Below are positions 42,230 to 53,172 of a stretch of DNA of 64,000 bases, piece by piece (within the stretch, counting starts at the first letter, position 1; each line of letters opens with the position of its first letter). This stretch comes from Paracidovorax konjaci (GTDB lineage Bacteria > Pseudomonadota > Gammaproteobacteria > Burkholderiales > Burkholderiaceae_C). The position numbers and the translations under genes were made by a program. The notes under the pieces are model-generated. The model saw only the letters and a list, made by a program, of their open reading frames with translations, ran no database searches and was not told the DNA's origin. The stretch spans positions 310,001 to 374,000 of the forward strand of contig NZ_FOMQ01000001.1 in the NCBI RefSeq assembly GCF_900112675.1. Direction: 5' to 3'.

Positions 42230-43369
42230 TCAGGTGAAGAGGTTCTTCAGCCGGTCGGTCCAGCTCTCGCCGCTGGGCGAATGCTTGCCGCCGCCCTTCT
42301 TGAGCGACTCGTCCAGTTCCTTGAGCAGCTTGCGCTGGTGCTCGGTGAGCTTCACCGGCGTCTCGACCACGATGTGGCAGTACAGGTCGCCGGGGTAGCT
42401 GGCGCGCACGCCCTTGATGCCCTTGCCGCGCAGGCGGAACTGCTTGCCGGCCTGCGTGCCTTCGGGGATGTCGATCGCGGCCTTGCCCTGCAGCGTGGGC
42501 ACCTCGATCTCGCCACCCAACGCCGCGGTGATGAAACTCACCGGCACCTGGCAATGCAGGTCGTCGCCGTCGCGCTCGAAGATGTCGTGCTTCTTGAGGC
42601 GGATCTCGATGTAGAGGTCGCCCGGAGGGCCGCCGTTGGTGCCGGGTTCGCCGTTGCCCACGCTGCGGATGCGCATGCCGTCGTCGATGCCCGCGGGGAT
42701 CTTCACCTCCAGCGTCTTCTGCTTCTTCACGCGGCCCTGGCCATGGCAGGTCGTGCAGGGCTCGGGAATGATCTTGCCCGTGCCGCGGCAGTGCGGGCAG
42801 GTCTGCTGCACGCTGAAGAAGCCCTGGCGCATCTGCACGGAGCCCGAGCCCGAGCAGGTCGTGCAGGTCTTCGCGCTGGTGCCGGGCTTGGCGCCGCTAC
42901 CGTGGCAGGTCTCGCAGTTCTCCCAGGAGGGAATGCGGATCTGCGCCTCCTTGCCCTTGGCGGCCTCTTCCAGCGTGATGTCCATCGCATAGCTGAGGTC
43001 GTTGCCGCGGTAGACCTGGCGGCCTCCGGCACCACCCGCCCGGCGCCCGCCGAACATGTCGCCGAAGATGTCGCCGAAGGCCTCTGCGAAGCCGCCGAAG
43101 CCCTCCGCGCCGGGGCCGCCCGGGCCGCGCATGTTGGGATCCACGCCGGCGTGCCCGAACTGGTCGTACGCTGCCCGCTTCTGCGGGTCGGAGATCATCT
43201 CGTAGGCCTCCTTGGCCTCCTTGAATTTCTCTTCGGCCGGCTTGGCGGCATCACCCTGATTGCGGTCGGGGTGGTACTTCATCGCCAGCTTGCGATAGGC
43301 CTTCTTGATCTCTTCGTCCGAGGCGTTCTTCGGAACGCCCAGGATTTCGTAAAAGTCTCGTTTGGACAT
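42230..43369 (-). CDS. dnaJ: Hsp40 co-chaperone DnaJ
   Basis: DnaJ (379 aa) delivers unfolded proteins to DnaK and stimulates its ATPase. The J domain (1-70) has HPD at 33-35. A Gly/Phe-rich region and the zinc domain with four CxxCxGxG repeats ([32 protein letters not shown]) follow. The C-terminal substrate domains are complete. It is downstream of dnaK in the heat-shock operon, with a terminator after it. Confidence 0.97.
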   Translation of the reverse strand: MSKRDFYEILGVPKNASDEEIKKAYRKLAMKYHPDRNQGDAAKPAEEKFKEAKEAYEMISDPQKRAAYDQFGHAGVDPNMRGPGGPGAEGFGGFAEAFGDIFGDMFGGRRAGGAGGRQVYRGNDLSYAMDITLEEAAKGKEAQIRIPSWENCETCHGSGAKPGTSAKTCTTCSGSGSVQMRQGFFSVQQTCPHCRGTGKIIPEPCTTCHGQGRVKKQKTLEVKIPAGIDDGMRIRSVGNGEPGTNGGPPGDLYIEIRLKKHDIFERDGDDLHCQVPVSFITAALGGEIEVPTLQGKAAIDIPEGTQAGKQFRLRGKGIKGVRASYPGDLYCHIVVETPVKLTEHQRKLLKELDESLKKGGGKHSPSGESWTDRLKNLFT

Positions 43370-43479
43370 GGTGTTTCCGGGTCCGTTGGGAACAGGAACG
43401 CCGCGCAGGCCCTTGGGGAGGGGCCTGGCGCGGCGGCCAGGGAAGACGCGCGCGCCCCGCGGGTCCGCGCGCGAGGGCG

Positions 43480-45462
<1,983 letters not shown>

Positions 45463-45583
45463 GTTTTTCTCCGCGATTCTTGAAGGGTTTGGATAGCCAA
45501 TAACTTGTGGATAACTTGTCCGGCTTCAAGCCGTCGGCGCAGGGAATTTCTTCGGTCTGCGCGGCGGCGGGGCCGGCCAGGGA

Positions 45584-46153
45584 TTACTTGGGGGCCGCCA
45601 CGGTCACCAGGGCCGGCCGCAGCACGCGGTCGGCGATGACATAGCCCTTCTGCAGCACGGCCACGACCGTGTTGGGCTCCTGGTCGGCAGGCACCACGCT
45701 GATGGCCTGGTGCTGGTGCGGATCGAACTTCTCGCCGGCTGCGGGCTGGATGGCCAGCACCTTGTTGCGCTCCAGGGCGGAGGTCAGCTGGCGCAGCGTG
45801 GCGTCGGAGCCCTCGCGCAGCTGGTCTGCCGTGGCGTCCTTGATGGCGAGTGCCGCCGTCAGGCTGTCGGCCACGGGCAGCAGGCTTTCGGCAAAGCTCT
45901 CGATACCGAACTTGCGGGCCTTGGAGACCTCGTCGTCGGCGCGGCGGCGCGCGTTCTCGGCTTCCGCCTTGGCGCGCAGGAACTGGTCGGCCAGATCCGC
46001 GCTCTTGGCCTTGAGCTCCGCCAACTCGTTCTGCAGGCGGCCCAACTCGTCCGCGGCGTGTGCGGCCATGGACGCCTCGACCTCTTCGGGTGCGGCGGAC
46101 GGAGCGGCGGGGTGGCCTGCGGGCTGGGTGGCTGAATGCTGTTGATCGGACAT
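45584..46153 (-). CDS. grpE: nucleotide exchange factor GrpE
   Basis: GrpE (189 aa) releases ADP from DnaK. A disordered N-terminus of about 35 residues leads to a long coiled coil ([20 protein letters not shown], then [16 protein letters not shown]) and a C-terminal beta domain with [13 protein letters not shown] and [21 protein letters not shown] 46153 (MSDQQHSAT) is chosen; longer frames run into the promoter region. It is the first gene of grpE-dnaK-dnaJ. Confidence 0.96.
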   Translation of the reverse strand: MSDQQHSATQPAGHPAAPSAAPEEVEASMAAHAADELGRLQNELAELKAKSADLADQFLRAKAEAENARRRADDEVSKARKFGIESFAESLLPVADSLTAALAIKDATADQLREGSDATLRQLTSALERNKVLAIQPAAGEKFDPHQHQAISVVPADQEPNTVVAVLQKGYVIADRVLRPALVTVAAPK

Positions 46154-46197
46154 GTCGGTTGTTCTACTGATGTAAGAGGATGAACGATGACGCACGG

Positions 46198-46226
46198 CAC
46201 CTGGGTGCAAGGGCGTGGATTTCAAG
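46198..46226 (-). promoter_or_regulatory. sigma-32-like heat-shock promoter for grpE-dnaK-dnaJ
   Basis: On the minus strand CTTGAAA (46226-46220) matches the sigma-32 -35 element exactly. After 14 bp comes CCCAGGTG (46205-46198), which matches the C-rich start of the -10 (CCCCATNT) only in part. Transcription would begin about 38 nt before the grpE start. Confidence 0.65.
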
Positions 46227-46296
46227 CGAAACCCCGCCAAATTCCGGCATCTTCCCCGTGCCGCAGCGGCAGGCGGCAGGCGCCGGACTGCGGGAG

Positions 46297-46326
46297 TGTA
46301 CAAGCGGCCGGGCCGAAGGCTATAAT
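46297..46326 (+). promoter_or_regulatory. promoter for the rpsF operon
   Basis: A perfect -10, TATAAT at 46321-46326, is preceded at 18 bp by TGTACA (46297-46302), which matches four of six -35 bases. The start site would be near 46333, leaving about 60 nt of leader before rpsF. It points away from the grpE promoter. Confidence 0.65.
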
Positions 46327-46393
46327 CGCCGGCTTTGCCTTGCCACACTGCTTCACACGACGCGGCAGGTGGCCTCAACCAAAGGGAGTTTGC

Positions 46394-46771
46394 ATGCGTC
46401 ACTACGAAATCGTCTTGCTGATCCATCCGGATCAAAGCGAACAGGTTCCAGCCATGCTGGAGCGCTACAAGGGCATGATCACCGCCGGCGGCGGCAAGAT
46501 CCACCGCGTGGAAGACTGGGGCCGCCGTCAGCTGGCCTACATGATCAACAAGCTTGCCAAGGCCCACTATCTCTGCGTGAACATCGAAGCCGACCAGGCG
46601 GTGATGGCCGAGCTGGAGCACGCCTTCAAGTTCAACGACGCCGTGCTGCGCCACCTGACCGTGCAGAAGAAGAAGGCCGACACCGGCGCTTCCTCCATGA
46701 TGAAGACGGTCGAGCGCGAAGAGGCCCGCAAGGCCAGCCAGGCCGAGTTCGCTGCAGCCAACGAGCGCTGA
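46394..46771 (+). CDS. rpsF: 30S ribosomal protein S6
   Basis: S6 (125 aa) binds the central domain of 16S rRNA as a dimer with S18. [17 protein letters not shown] and the [20 protein letters not shown] block are diagnostic. ATG 46394 follows GGGAG at 46384-46388. The charged C-terminal tail ([13 protein letters not shown]) is typical; in E. coli glutamates are added to this end. It opens the rpsF-priB-rpsR-rplI operon. Confidence 0.97.
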   Translation: MRHYEIVLLIHPDQSEQVPAMLERYKGMITAGGGKIHRVEDWGRRQLAYMINKLAKAHYLCVNIEADQAVMAELEHAFKFNDAVLRHLTVQKKKADTGASSMMKTVEREEARKASQAEFAAANER

Positions 46772-46791
46772 TCCGAAAGCTCCCTGGAGCA

Positions 46792-47088
46792 GTGGAACCC
46801 CATAACTGCGTGGCGCTGACCGCCTGTATCGCCGAGACGAAACCGTTGCGATACACCCCGGCAGGTCTGCCCGCGCTGGATTTGCGGCTGGAGCACACGT
46901 CGCGGCAGATGGAAGCCGGTGTGCAACGCGAGGTCGGCGCCCTGGTGAAGGCAGTGGCCTTCGGCGCACTCGCCGAACGGCTGGCCCGCCAGGCGCTGGG
47001 AAGTCTCTGGACTTTCCGGGGCTTCCTGGCCACGCCGCGCAATGCCAAGGGTCTGGTGTTCCACATCCAGGATATTCAACAAGATTAA
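46792..47088 (+). CDS. priB: primosomal replication protein N (PriB)
   Basis: PriB (98 aa) is a small OB-fold single-stranded-DNA-binding protein that helps restart stalled replication forks with PriA. The sequence [20 protein letters not shown] and the end [11 protein letters not shown] match the family. Its place between rpsF and rpsR is diagnostic. The start is uncertain: GTG 46792 has a GGAG only 2 bases upstream, and GTG 46810 would also fit the fold. dnaB, encoding the replicative helicase, is two genes downstream. Confidence 0.9.
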   Translation: MEPHNCVALTACIAETKPLRYTPAGLPALDLRLEHTSRQMEAGVQREVGALVKAVAFGALAERLARQALGSLWTFRGFLATPRNAKGLVFHIQDIQQD

Positions 47089-47106
47089 TTTTCAAGAGGT
47101 CCGAAA

Positions 47107-47388
47107 ATGGCCACGTTCAAGAAGTTCAACAAGGACAAGCGTCCGAAGCGCAACACCCAGTCGCTGCTGTTCAAGCGCAAGCGCTTCTGCCGCTTCACCG
47201 TCGCCGGCGTCGAAGAAATCGACTACAAGGATGTCGACACGCTGCGTGACTTCATCGCCGAAAACGGCAAGATCATCCCCGCACGCCTGACCGGCACGCG
47301 CGCCATCTACCAGCGCCAGCTGAACACCGCCATCAAGCGTGCCCGCTTCCTGGCCATGGTGCCGTACAGCGACCAGCACAAGATCTAA
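47107..47388 (+). CDS. rpsR: 30S ribosomal protein S18
   Basis: S18 (93 aa) binds next to S6 on the platform of the 30S subunit. The core [20 protein letters not shown] and [17 protein letters not shown] is highly conserved, with a basic N-terminus. ATG 47107 lies after AGAGG at 47096-47100. rplI starts 11 bp after its stop. Confidence 0.98.
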   Translation: MATFKKFNKDKRPKRNTQSLLFKRKRFCRFTVAGVEEIDYKDVDTLRDFIAENGKIIPARLTGTRAIYQRQLNTAIKRARFLAMVPYSDQHKI

Positions 47389-47399
47389 GGAGCAAGACC

Positions 47400-47852
47400 A
47401 TGCAAATCATCCTGCTCGACAAGGTCGTGAACCTCGGCAACCTGGGCGAAATCGTCAAGGTCAAGGACGGCTACGCACGCAACTTCCTGATTCCTTCCGG
47501 CCGCGCCCGCCGCGCCACGGAAACGGCCAAGGCCGAGTTCGAAGCCAAGCGCGCCGAACTGGAAAAGGCTGCTGCCGCCAAGCTGGTGGAAGCACAGGGC
47601 CAGGGCGAGAAGCTCGGTGGCACGACCATCAAGCTGACGCAGAAGGCCGGCGTCGACGGCCGCCTGTTCGGTTCCGTGACCAACCACGACATCGCCGATG
47701 AGCTGAACAAGCAAGGCTACAAGGTCGCCAAGGCCCAGATCCGCCTGCCCAACGGCCCCATCAAGACCGTGGGCGATTCCACGGTCAGCGTGGCTCTGCA
47801 CACCGACGTGGTGGTGGAAGTCAACGTTTCCGTGTACGGCGAAACCGCCTGA
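47400..47852 (+). CDS. rplI: 50S ribosomal protein L9
   Basis: L9 (150 aa) has two small globular domains joined by a long helix and helps keep the reading frame. The N-terminal [20 protein letters not shown] and [16 protein letters not shown], the helix [20 protein letters not shown] and the C-terminal [16 protein letters not shown] are standard. AAGGAGCAAG just upstream provides the ribosome-binding site. A strong terminator follows. Confidence 0.98.
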   Translation: MQIILLDKVVNLGNLGEIVKVKDGYARNFLIPSGRARRATETAKAEFEAKRAELEKAAAAKLVEAQGQGEKLGGTTIKLTQKAGVDGRLFGSVTNHDIADELNKQGYKVAKAQIRLPNGPIKTVGDSTVSVALHTDVVVEVNVSVYGETA

Positions 47853-47883
47853 CCACGCGAAGAAGCGCAGCCTTCTTCATCCG

Positions 47884-47913
47884 GCAAAAGCCGCCTCCCG
47901 AGGCGGCTTTTGC
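47884..47913 (+). terminator. rho-independent terminator after rplI
   Basis: GCAAAAGCCGCCT and AGGCGGCTTTTGC form a perfect 13-bp stem around CCCG, with a T-rich 3' side. It ends the rpsF-priB-rpsR-rplI transcript 31 bp past the L9 stop. A DnaA-box-like TTGTCCACA (47964-47972) lies between it and dnaB. Confidence 0.85.
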
Positions 47914-48034
47914 GTTTTCGGCGCGGCGATCCATGCACCGCTCGCCCACTGGCTGTGAACGGGTTGTCCACAGACTTGTCCCCTGATCGATGGGCCCCGG
48001 GCGTCTGGCACGGGGCTTCGAAGGACCGATTGCC

Positions 48035-49456
48035 ATGAGTACCGACTTCCCTCCCATCCTCGAGTCCGATTTCGCTCCTGCCTCGCTGCCCGATCAGGAA
48101 GTCGCCAAGCTGCGCGTGCCCCCGCATTCGCTGGAGGCCGAGTCCAGCGTGCTGGGCGGCCTGCTGCTCGACAACATGGCCTGGGACCGCGTGGGCGATC
48201 TGCTGGTGGACGGTGACTTCTACCGGCATGAGCACCAGCTGATCTACGCGGCCATCGGCGCGATGGTCAACGTCAGCAAGCCCGCGGACGTGATCACGGT
48301 CTACGAGCACCTCCAGAGCCTGGGCAAGGCCGAGGAGGTGGGTGGCCTGGCCTACCTCAACAGCCTGGCGCAGTACGTGCCGAGCGCCAGCAACATCCGC
48401 CGGTATGCGGAACTCGTGCGCGAGCGCGCCATCCTGCGCAAGCTGGTCACGGCCAGCGACGAGATCGCCACCAACGCGTTCAATCCGAAGGGCAAGCCCG
48501 TCGAGCGCATCCTGGACGAGGCCGAGCAGAAGATCTTCGCCATCGGTGAAGAGGGCTCGCGCATGAAACAGGGCTTCCAGTCGCTCGACACGCTCGTGGT
48601 GGACCTGCTCGACCGCGTCCAGGAGATGGCCGACAACCCCATGGACGTGACCGGCGTGCCCACGGGATTCGCCGACCTCGACCGCATGACCTCGGGGCTG
48701 CAGGCCGGCGACATGGTGGTGCTCGCGGCCCGTCCGTCCATGGGCAAGACCTCGTTCGCGGTGAACATCGCCGAACACGTCGCGCTCAACGAAGGGTTGC
48801 CGGTCGCGATCTTCTCGATGGAAATGGGTGCCGCCCAGCTTGCCGTGCGTATCGTGGGTTCTATCGGCCGCGTGAACCAGGGCAACCTGCGCACGGGCAA
48901 GCTCACCGACGAAGAATGGCCGCGCCTCACCGAGGCGATCGAACGGCTGCGCACCGTGTCGCTGCACATCGACGAGACCCCCGGCCTCACCCCCAGCGAG
49001 CTGCGTGCCAATGCGCGCCGGCTGGCACGCCAGTGCGGCAAGCTCGGCCTGATCGTGGTCGACTACCTGCAGCTCATGAGTGGATCCGGCTCCTCGGGGT
49101 CGGACAACCGGGCCACCGAGCTGGGCGAGATTTCCCGGGGTCTCAAGATGCTGGCCAAGGAACTGCAATGCCCGGTGATCGCGCTGTCGCAGCTGAACCG
49201 CTCGGTCGAGCAGCGCACCGACAAGCGCCCGATGATGTCCGACCTGCGCGAATCGGGCGCCATCGAACAGGATGCGGACATCATCATGTTCATCTACCGC
49301 GACGACTACTACAACAAGGACAGCAAGGAGCCGAACGTGGCCGAGGTCATCATCGGCAAACAGCGGAACGGCCCGACCGGCACGGTCAAGCTCTTCTTCC
49401 AGAAGAACCAGACGCGGTTCGAGAACCTGGCCATGGGCTCGGGCGACGATTTCTGA
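48035..49456 (+). CDS. dnaB: replicative DNA helicase DnaB
   Basis: DnaB (473 aa) is the hexameric helicase that unwinds DNA at the replication fork. The N-terminal primase-interaction domain begins LRVPPHSLEAESSVLGGLLL. The RecA-like core has Walker A ARPSMGKTS, Walker B LIVVDYLQLM, SQLNRSVEQRTDKRPMMSDL and the arginine finger region near GKQRNGPTGTVKL. ATG 48035 has AAGGA upstream; ATG 47990 would add 15 unconserved residues. A family A repeat follows. Confidence 0.97.
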   Translation: MSTDFPPILESDFAPASLPDQEVAKLRVPPHSLEAESSVLGGLLLDNMAWDRVGDLLVDGDFYRHEHQLIYAAIGAMVNVSKPADVITVYEHLQSLGKAEEVGGLAYLNSLAQYVPSASNIRRYAELVRERAILRKLVTASDEIATNAFNPKGKPVERILDEAEQKIFAIGEEGSRMKQGFQSLDTLVVDLLDRVQEMADNPMDVTGVPTGFADLDRMTSGLQAGDMVVLAARPSMGKTSFAVNIAEHVALNEGLPVAIFSMEMGAAQLAVRIVGSIGRVNQGNLRTGKLTDEEWPRLTEAIERLRTVSLHIDETPGLTPSELRANARRLARQCGKLGLIVVDYLQLMSGSGSSGSDNRATELGEISRGLKMLAKELQCPVIALSQLNRSVEQRTDKRPMMSDLRESGAIEQDADIIMFIYRDDYYNKDSKEPNVAEVIIGKQRNGPTGTVKLFFQKNQTRFENLAMGSGDDF

Positions 49457-49470
49457 AGCCTTTCATGCTC

Positions 49471-49517
49471 CATGCCGCCGTATCCATTGAATAGTTTGCT
49501 ATATTTTCAATAGCAAT
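49471..49517 (+). repeat. interspersed hairpin repeat, family A, copy 5
   Basis: Reads catgccgccgtatccattga, atagtttgctat, a short loop and atagcaat; this copy is closest to the consensus. It begins 14 bp after the dnaB stop and lies between dnaB and the convergent gene at 49554, where it could act as a hairpin end for dnaB mRNA. Confidence 0.92.
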
Positions 49518-49553
49518 TTGGCGGCGTTGCCGCCGACCCCGGCGGGGCGCTTT

Positions 49554-49934
49554 TCAGGCGCCCGCGACCGCCCAGGCGGCCAGCCCCGCCAAACCCACCC
49601 CCAGCGCGCCGACGCCCCAGGCCAGCCGCTGGCCGAGCACGCGCAGGCCATCCACGGTGCGCACCAGCTGGGCGTTCTGCTCCGCCAGGGACTGGATCAA
49701 CTGGGCCGATGCCTGCTGTTCGGCTTCGAGGCGCTGCACGCGTTCCAGCAGCATCGCCATGGTTTCCTCGGGCGACGGCGCGGCAGGGCCTGCCTCGGGC
49801 GCCTGGGCCGCGGCTTCGGCCGACCGGCGGGAGGCTCCCAGCAAGCGGCGGGCCGCCTGCACGATCTGGGGTGTGGCTTCGATCACGTCGCCCCAAGGCA
49901 CGAGTTTCAGGGCGGTCATCCATCCGACGGGCAT
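49554..49934 (-). CDS. unknown coiled-coil protein with a C-terminal membrane anchor
   Basis: A 126-residue protein that I cannot assign. The N-terminal part has PWGDVIEATPQIVQAARRLL, followed by an Ala/Pro linker. A predicted coiled coil follows (about 62-92, ETMAMLLERVQRLEAEQQAS...), and one hydrophobic helix at the very end (about 104-125) would anchor it with the rest in the cytosol. ATG 49934 gives the longest form and ATG 49919 is equally plausible. It follows the phoH-type gene by 20 bp on the same strand and may be co-transcribed with it. Confidence 0.75.
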   Translation of the reverse strand: MPVGWMTALKLVPWGDVIEATPQIVQAARRLLGASRRSAEAAAQAPEAGPAAPSPEETMAMLLERVQRLEAEQQASAQLIQSLAEQNAQLVRTVDGLRVLGQRLAWGVGALGVGLAGLAAWAVAGA

Positions 49935-49954
49935 GGCGGCTCGGCTCCCGGTGC

Positions 49955-51793
49955 TCAGAGCACTTCGCTGGCGAAGTCCGCGAGGCGCGAGCGCTCGCCG
50001 CGTGCCAGCGTGATGTGCCCGCTGTGCGGCCAGCCCTTGAAGCGGTCCACCGCATAGGTGAGGCCCGAGGAGCCTTCGGTGAGGTAGGGCGTGTCGATCT
50101 GGGCCAGGTTGCCCATGCAGACGATCTTCGTGCCCGGGCCCGCCCGGGTGATCAGCGTCTTCATCTGCTTGGGCGTGAGGTTCTGCGCCTCGTCGATGAT
50201 CACGTACTTGTTCAGGAAGGTGCGGCCGCGCATGAAGTTCATGCTCTTGATCTTGATGCGGCTGCGGATCAGCTCGTTGGTGGCCGCGCGGCCCCATTCG
50301 CCGGCGTTGCCGCCATCGCCCTTGGCGAGGAATTCGAGGTTGTCGTCGAGCGCGCCCATCCAGGGGCCCATCTTCTCTTCCTCGGTGCCGGGCAGGAAAC
50401 CGATGTCCTCGCCCACGCTCACGGTGGCGCGGGTCATGATGATCTCGGTGTAGCGCCGCTCGTCGAGCACCTGCGTGAGCCCCGCAGCCAGCGCCATGAG
50501 GGTCTTGCCGGTGCCGGCCGTGCCCGTGAGCGTGACGAAGTCCACTTCCGGATCCATGAGCAGGTTCATCGCGAAGTTCTGCTCGCGGTTGCGCGTGTTC
50601 ACGCCCCAGACGGTGTTCTTGGCCGAGCCGTAGTCCTTGAGCGTCTGCAGCACGGCCGTCTTGTCGCGGATCTCGGTCACGCGCGCGAACAGGCTGGGCT
50701 CGCCGGGCGCCTCGAAATACACGAACTGGTTGATCATGAGCTGCGGCACGATCGGCCCGCCGATGCGGTAGTACGTGTGCGCGCCGCTCTGCCAGCTCTC
50801 CACGTTCTTGCCGCTCTTGGTCCAGAAATCGGCCGGCAGGGCCAGCACGCCCGAATACAGCAGGTCGCCGTCTTCCAGCGCCTTGTCGTTCTGGTAGTCC
50901 TCGGCGGCGAGGCCCAGCGCACGCGCCTTCACGCGCATGTTGATGTCCTTGGACACCAGCACCACCTCGCGCGGCGCGTACTTGTTGCGCAAGGCCTCCA
51001 CCACGCCCAGGATCTGGTTGTCCGCCTTGCCGGGCGGCAGGCTGGTGGGCAACTGGTAGTCCAGCGCCTCGGTCTGGAAATAGAGGCAACCGCCCGCGGC
51101 GCGCTGGCCCGTGGCGTCCAGCTTCAGGCCGCGTGCGATGTCGGCGCCCTGCGTGGCGGCGAGCTGGTCGAGCGTGCGGCTGGCCTGGCGCCCATTGCGT
51201 GCGACCTCGGTCATGCCCTTCTTGTGGCCGTCGAGCTCCTCCAGCACGATCATCGGCAGGAAGATGTCGTGTTCTTCGAAGCGGAAGAGGCTGGTGGGGT
51301 CGTGCAGCAGCACGTTCGTGTCGAGCACGAACATCTTGGTGGGACCGGTGCTCCGGGACTTGCGTGGTCGCGGTGCGGGCTCCTGCACGGGCGCTGCCGC
51401 CGGGCGCGCGGCGGGTGCCTCCGCGCGCAGGCCTGCGTTGGCCGCGGCGGGGGCGGGGACTGCCGCAGGACGCTTGGCGGCCGTGCGCCGCGCGGCTGCG
51501 GGTTGCGGCGCCGGCGAGGGCGCCGGCGGCAATGCAGAGGCCGGCTGGGCGGTCGGGGCAGCCGCTGCGGCGGGGGCCGCGCTGCGGGCGCGTTGGCGCT
51601 GGGCGCCTTCTGCGGTGCGAGCGGCCTTTTTCGCGGCGGTGCGGGGGGCTGCCGCGGCCTCCGGCGCGATGGCGGATAAATCGCTCAGGTCATCGGCGGC
51701 CTGCGTTTCTTCCGTGCGGGAGGGGGCGGTGGCGCGGAAGGCGGCTGGGGAGAGCAGGGCTGCGCGCTTCGTCGGTGCGGGGGGCAGGGGCAT
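49955..51793 (-). CDS. PIN-PhoH fusion protein (PhoH2-type RNase/ATPase)
   Basis: A 612-residue protein combining a PIN nuclease domain (about 152-290) with a PhoH ATPase domain (about 375-600). The PIN domain starts KMFVLDTNVLLHDP with acidic residues in IVLEELDGHKKG. The ATPase has Walker A GTAGTGKT and Walker B YVIIDEAQN. Such PhoH2 proteins unwind and cut RNA in vitro in other bacteria. The first 150 residues are an Ala/Pro/Arg-rich extension with no recognisable domain. It lies 33 bp past a terminator and has its own start at ATG 51793. Confidence 0.92.
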   Translation of the reverse strand: MPLPPAPTKRAALLSPAAFRATAPSRTEETQAADDLSDLSAIAPEAAAAPRTAAKKAARTAEGAQRQRARSAAPAAAAAPTAQPASALPPAPSPAPQPAAARRTAAKRPAAVPAPAAANAGLRAEAPAARPAAAPVQEPAPRPRKSRSTGPTKMFVLDTNVLLHDPTSLFRFEEHDIFLPMIVLEELDGHKKGMTEVARNGRQASRTLDQLAATQGADIARGLKLDATGQRAAGGCLYFQTEALDYQLPTSLPPGKADNQILGVVEALRNKYAPREVVLVSKDINMRVKARALGLAAEDYQNDKALEDGDLLYSGVLALPADFWTKSGKNVESWQSGAHTYYRIGGPIVPQLMINQFVYFEAPGEPSLFARVTEIRDKTAVLQTLKDYGSAKNTVWGVNTRNREQNFAMNLLMDPEVDFVTLTGTAGTGKTLMALAAGLTQVLDERRYTEIIMTRATVSVGEDIGFLPGTEEEKMGPWMGALDDNLEFLAKGDGGNAGEWGRAATNELIRSRIKIKSMNFMRGRTFLNKYVIIDEAQNLTPKQMKTLITRAGPGTKIVCMGNLAQIDTPYLTEGSSGLTYAVDRFKGWPHSGHITLARGERSRLADFASEVL

Positions 51794-51825
51794 GGTGCGG
51801 GGCCTCAGGAAAACGGAAGAGGGTC

Positions 51826-51862
51826 AAAAAGCAAAAAGCCGCCTGGATACCGAGGCGGCTTT
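51826..51862 (-). terminator. rho-independent terminator after the peroxiredoxin gene
   Basis: On the minus strand AAAGCCGCCT (51862-51853) and AGGCGGCTTT (51844-51835) form a perfect 10-bp stem with an 8-nt loop, followed by TT, GC and another T-run. It separates the peroxiredoxin gene from the downstream phoH-type gene. Confidence 0.9.
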
Positions 51863-51966
51863 GTGAGGGAGGGAGCGGGGCGTTGCGTCGTGCAGCAGCA
51901 TTGAAACCATTATGCACGGTCGCCGTGGCACTCCCGGCGCAGCGCGCAATGCGCGCCTGTAGGCGT

Positions 51967-52452
51967 TCAGGCCGCCTTCTTGAGGGCCTTGATGGACTTC
52001 ACCGCCTTGAGGACTTCATCCACGTGGCCCGGCACCTTCAGGCCACGCCATTCCTGGACGAGCACGCCATCGGGGCCCACGAGGAAGGTGCTGCGCTCGA
52101 TGCCCTTGACCTTCTTGCCGTACATGATCTTGTTCTTGACCACGCCGAACATGTGGCACATCTTTTCTTCGGTATCGGCGATGAGCTCGAAGGGCAGCTC
52201 CAGCTTTTCCTTGAAGTCGTCGTGCGACTTCATGTTGTCGCGCGAGACGCCGAAGACCGCAGCGCCGGCCTTGACGAAATCCTGGTACTTGTCGCGGAAC
52301 TGCATCGCTTCGGTGGTGCAGCCGGGTGTATTGTCTTTGGGGTAGAAATACAGGATCAGGATCTGGCCGAGGTGCGATGTGTTGGAGACCTTGATGCCAC
52401 CGGTCGCGTTGGCTTCAAATTCGGGAAGGGGTTTGTTGACAACGATCGCCAT
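51967..52452 (-). CDS. bcp: thioredoxin-dependent peroxiredoxin, BCP family
   Basis: A peroxiredoxin (161 aa) that reduces peroxides using thioredoxin. The peroxidatic Cys45 is in YPKDNTPGCTTEAMQF. There is no cysteine five residues later, so this is the BCP subtype that uses either one cysteine or the Cys near residue 99 (KMCHMFG). SRDNMKSHDDF and FLVGPDGVLVQEWRGLKVPG are family blocks. It is a cytosolic stand-alone gene with its own terminator. Confidence 0.93.
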   Translation of the reverse strand: MAIVVNKPLPEFEANATGGIKVSNTSHLGQILILYFYPKDNTPGCTTEAMQFRDKYQDFVKAGAAVFGVSRDNMKSHDDFKEKLELPFELIADTEEKMCHMFGVVKNKIMYGKKVKGIERSTFLVGPDGVLVQEWRGLKVPGHVDEVLKAVKSIKALKKAA

Positions 52453-52600
52453 GGCACTTCAATCTTTGAATGTAGTCGTTGAAAAGCCGGAGGAGTTGTG
52501 TGTTATTGCTCTTGAAAGGGCCCCCGACCGCAACCCGTAATTTTACCTTGAAACGGACTCTTTCGCGAATCGCAGTCTGTAACCAAGATACACGGCCGTT

Positions 52601-52978
52601 TCACGCCCCGGGTTCGAGCAGAAGGGCCGCAACCACGTTGCGGCCTTCGCCGGCCAGGATGTTGTAGGTGCGGCAGGCGGCCTGGGTGTCCATGGTCTCC
52701 AGCCCCACGCGCTTCACCATGAGCGGGCGCAGCCAGGCAGGCGGCGGAAAGCGGTTGCGCTGGCCGCTGCCGAAGATGATGACCTCGGCGTCCAGGTCCG
52801 CCAGCACGGCGAAGTGTTCGGCCGTGAGGTCTTCGAAACGTGCGCAGTTCCATTCCTGGCGCACGCCGCGCGCGCCGATCACCACGCTGGCGGTGAGCTT
52901 TTCGCCGTTGACCGCGATCCAGTCCGGGCCATAGGCGCTGATGGTCTGCGAGTCGGATCGGTCGGGCTGGAATTTCAT
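52601..52978 (-). CDS. Mth938-domain protein (DUF498/NDUFAF3-like)
   Basis: A 125-residue protein of the Mth938/Xcc1710 family. The central VVIGARGVRQEWNC and EVIIFGSGQRNRFPPPAWL segments, then TYNILAGEGRNVVAALLLEPG, match this fold. The mitochondrial relative NDUFAF3 assembles complex I, but the bacterial role is unknown. It starts 194 bp from the divergent alaA gene. The 148-bp gap to the peroxiredoxin gene shows nothing notable. Confidence 0.88.
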   Translation of the reverse strand: MKFQPDRSDSQTISAYGPDWIAVNGEKLTASVVIGARGVRQEWNCARFEDLTAEHFAVLADLDAEVIIFGSGQRNRFPPPAWLRPLMVKRVGLETMDTQAACRTYNILAGEGRNVVAALLLEPGA

Positions 52979-53172
52979 GGGGTCGGGAGCGTGTGGGGCC
53001 TGCGGTGGCTGCCGCCGCGCGGGCGCTGAACAGGGGCGCGGGCGGTGGGTGGAACTGTGGTCAAATTATAGGTTTCGCCAGAGAGGCAATGCCTGCTGGC
53101 GGGGTATCCCTGCCCAGTCCCCGTTCCCTCTTCCGAGCCCCTGCCGCGCCCGTTCGCCCGGGTCACCGCCTG

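Noticed and set aside
45490-45540. Second sigma-32 promoter (CTTGAAG) directly upstream of dnaK
   Set aside because: The -35 has one mismatch and nothing resembling CCCCATNT follows at the right spacing; the grpE promoter is enough to explain the operon.
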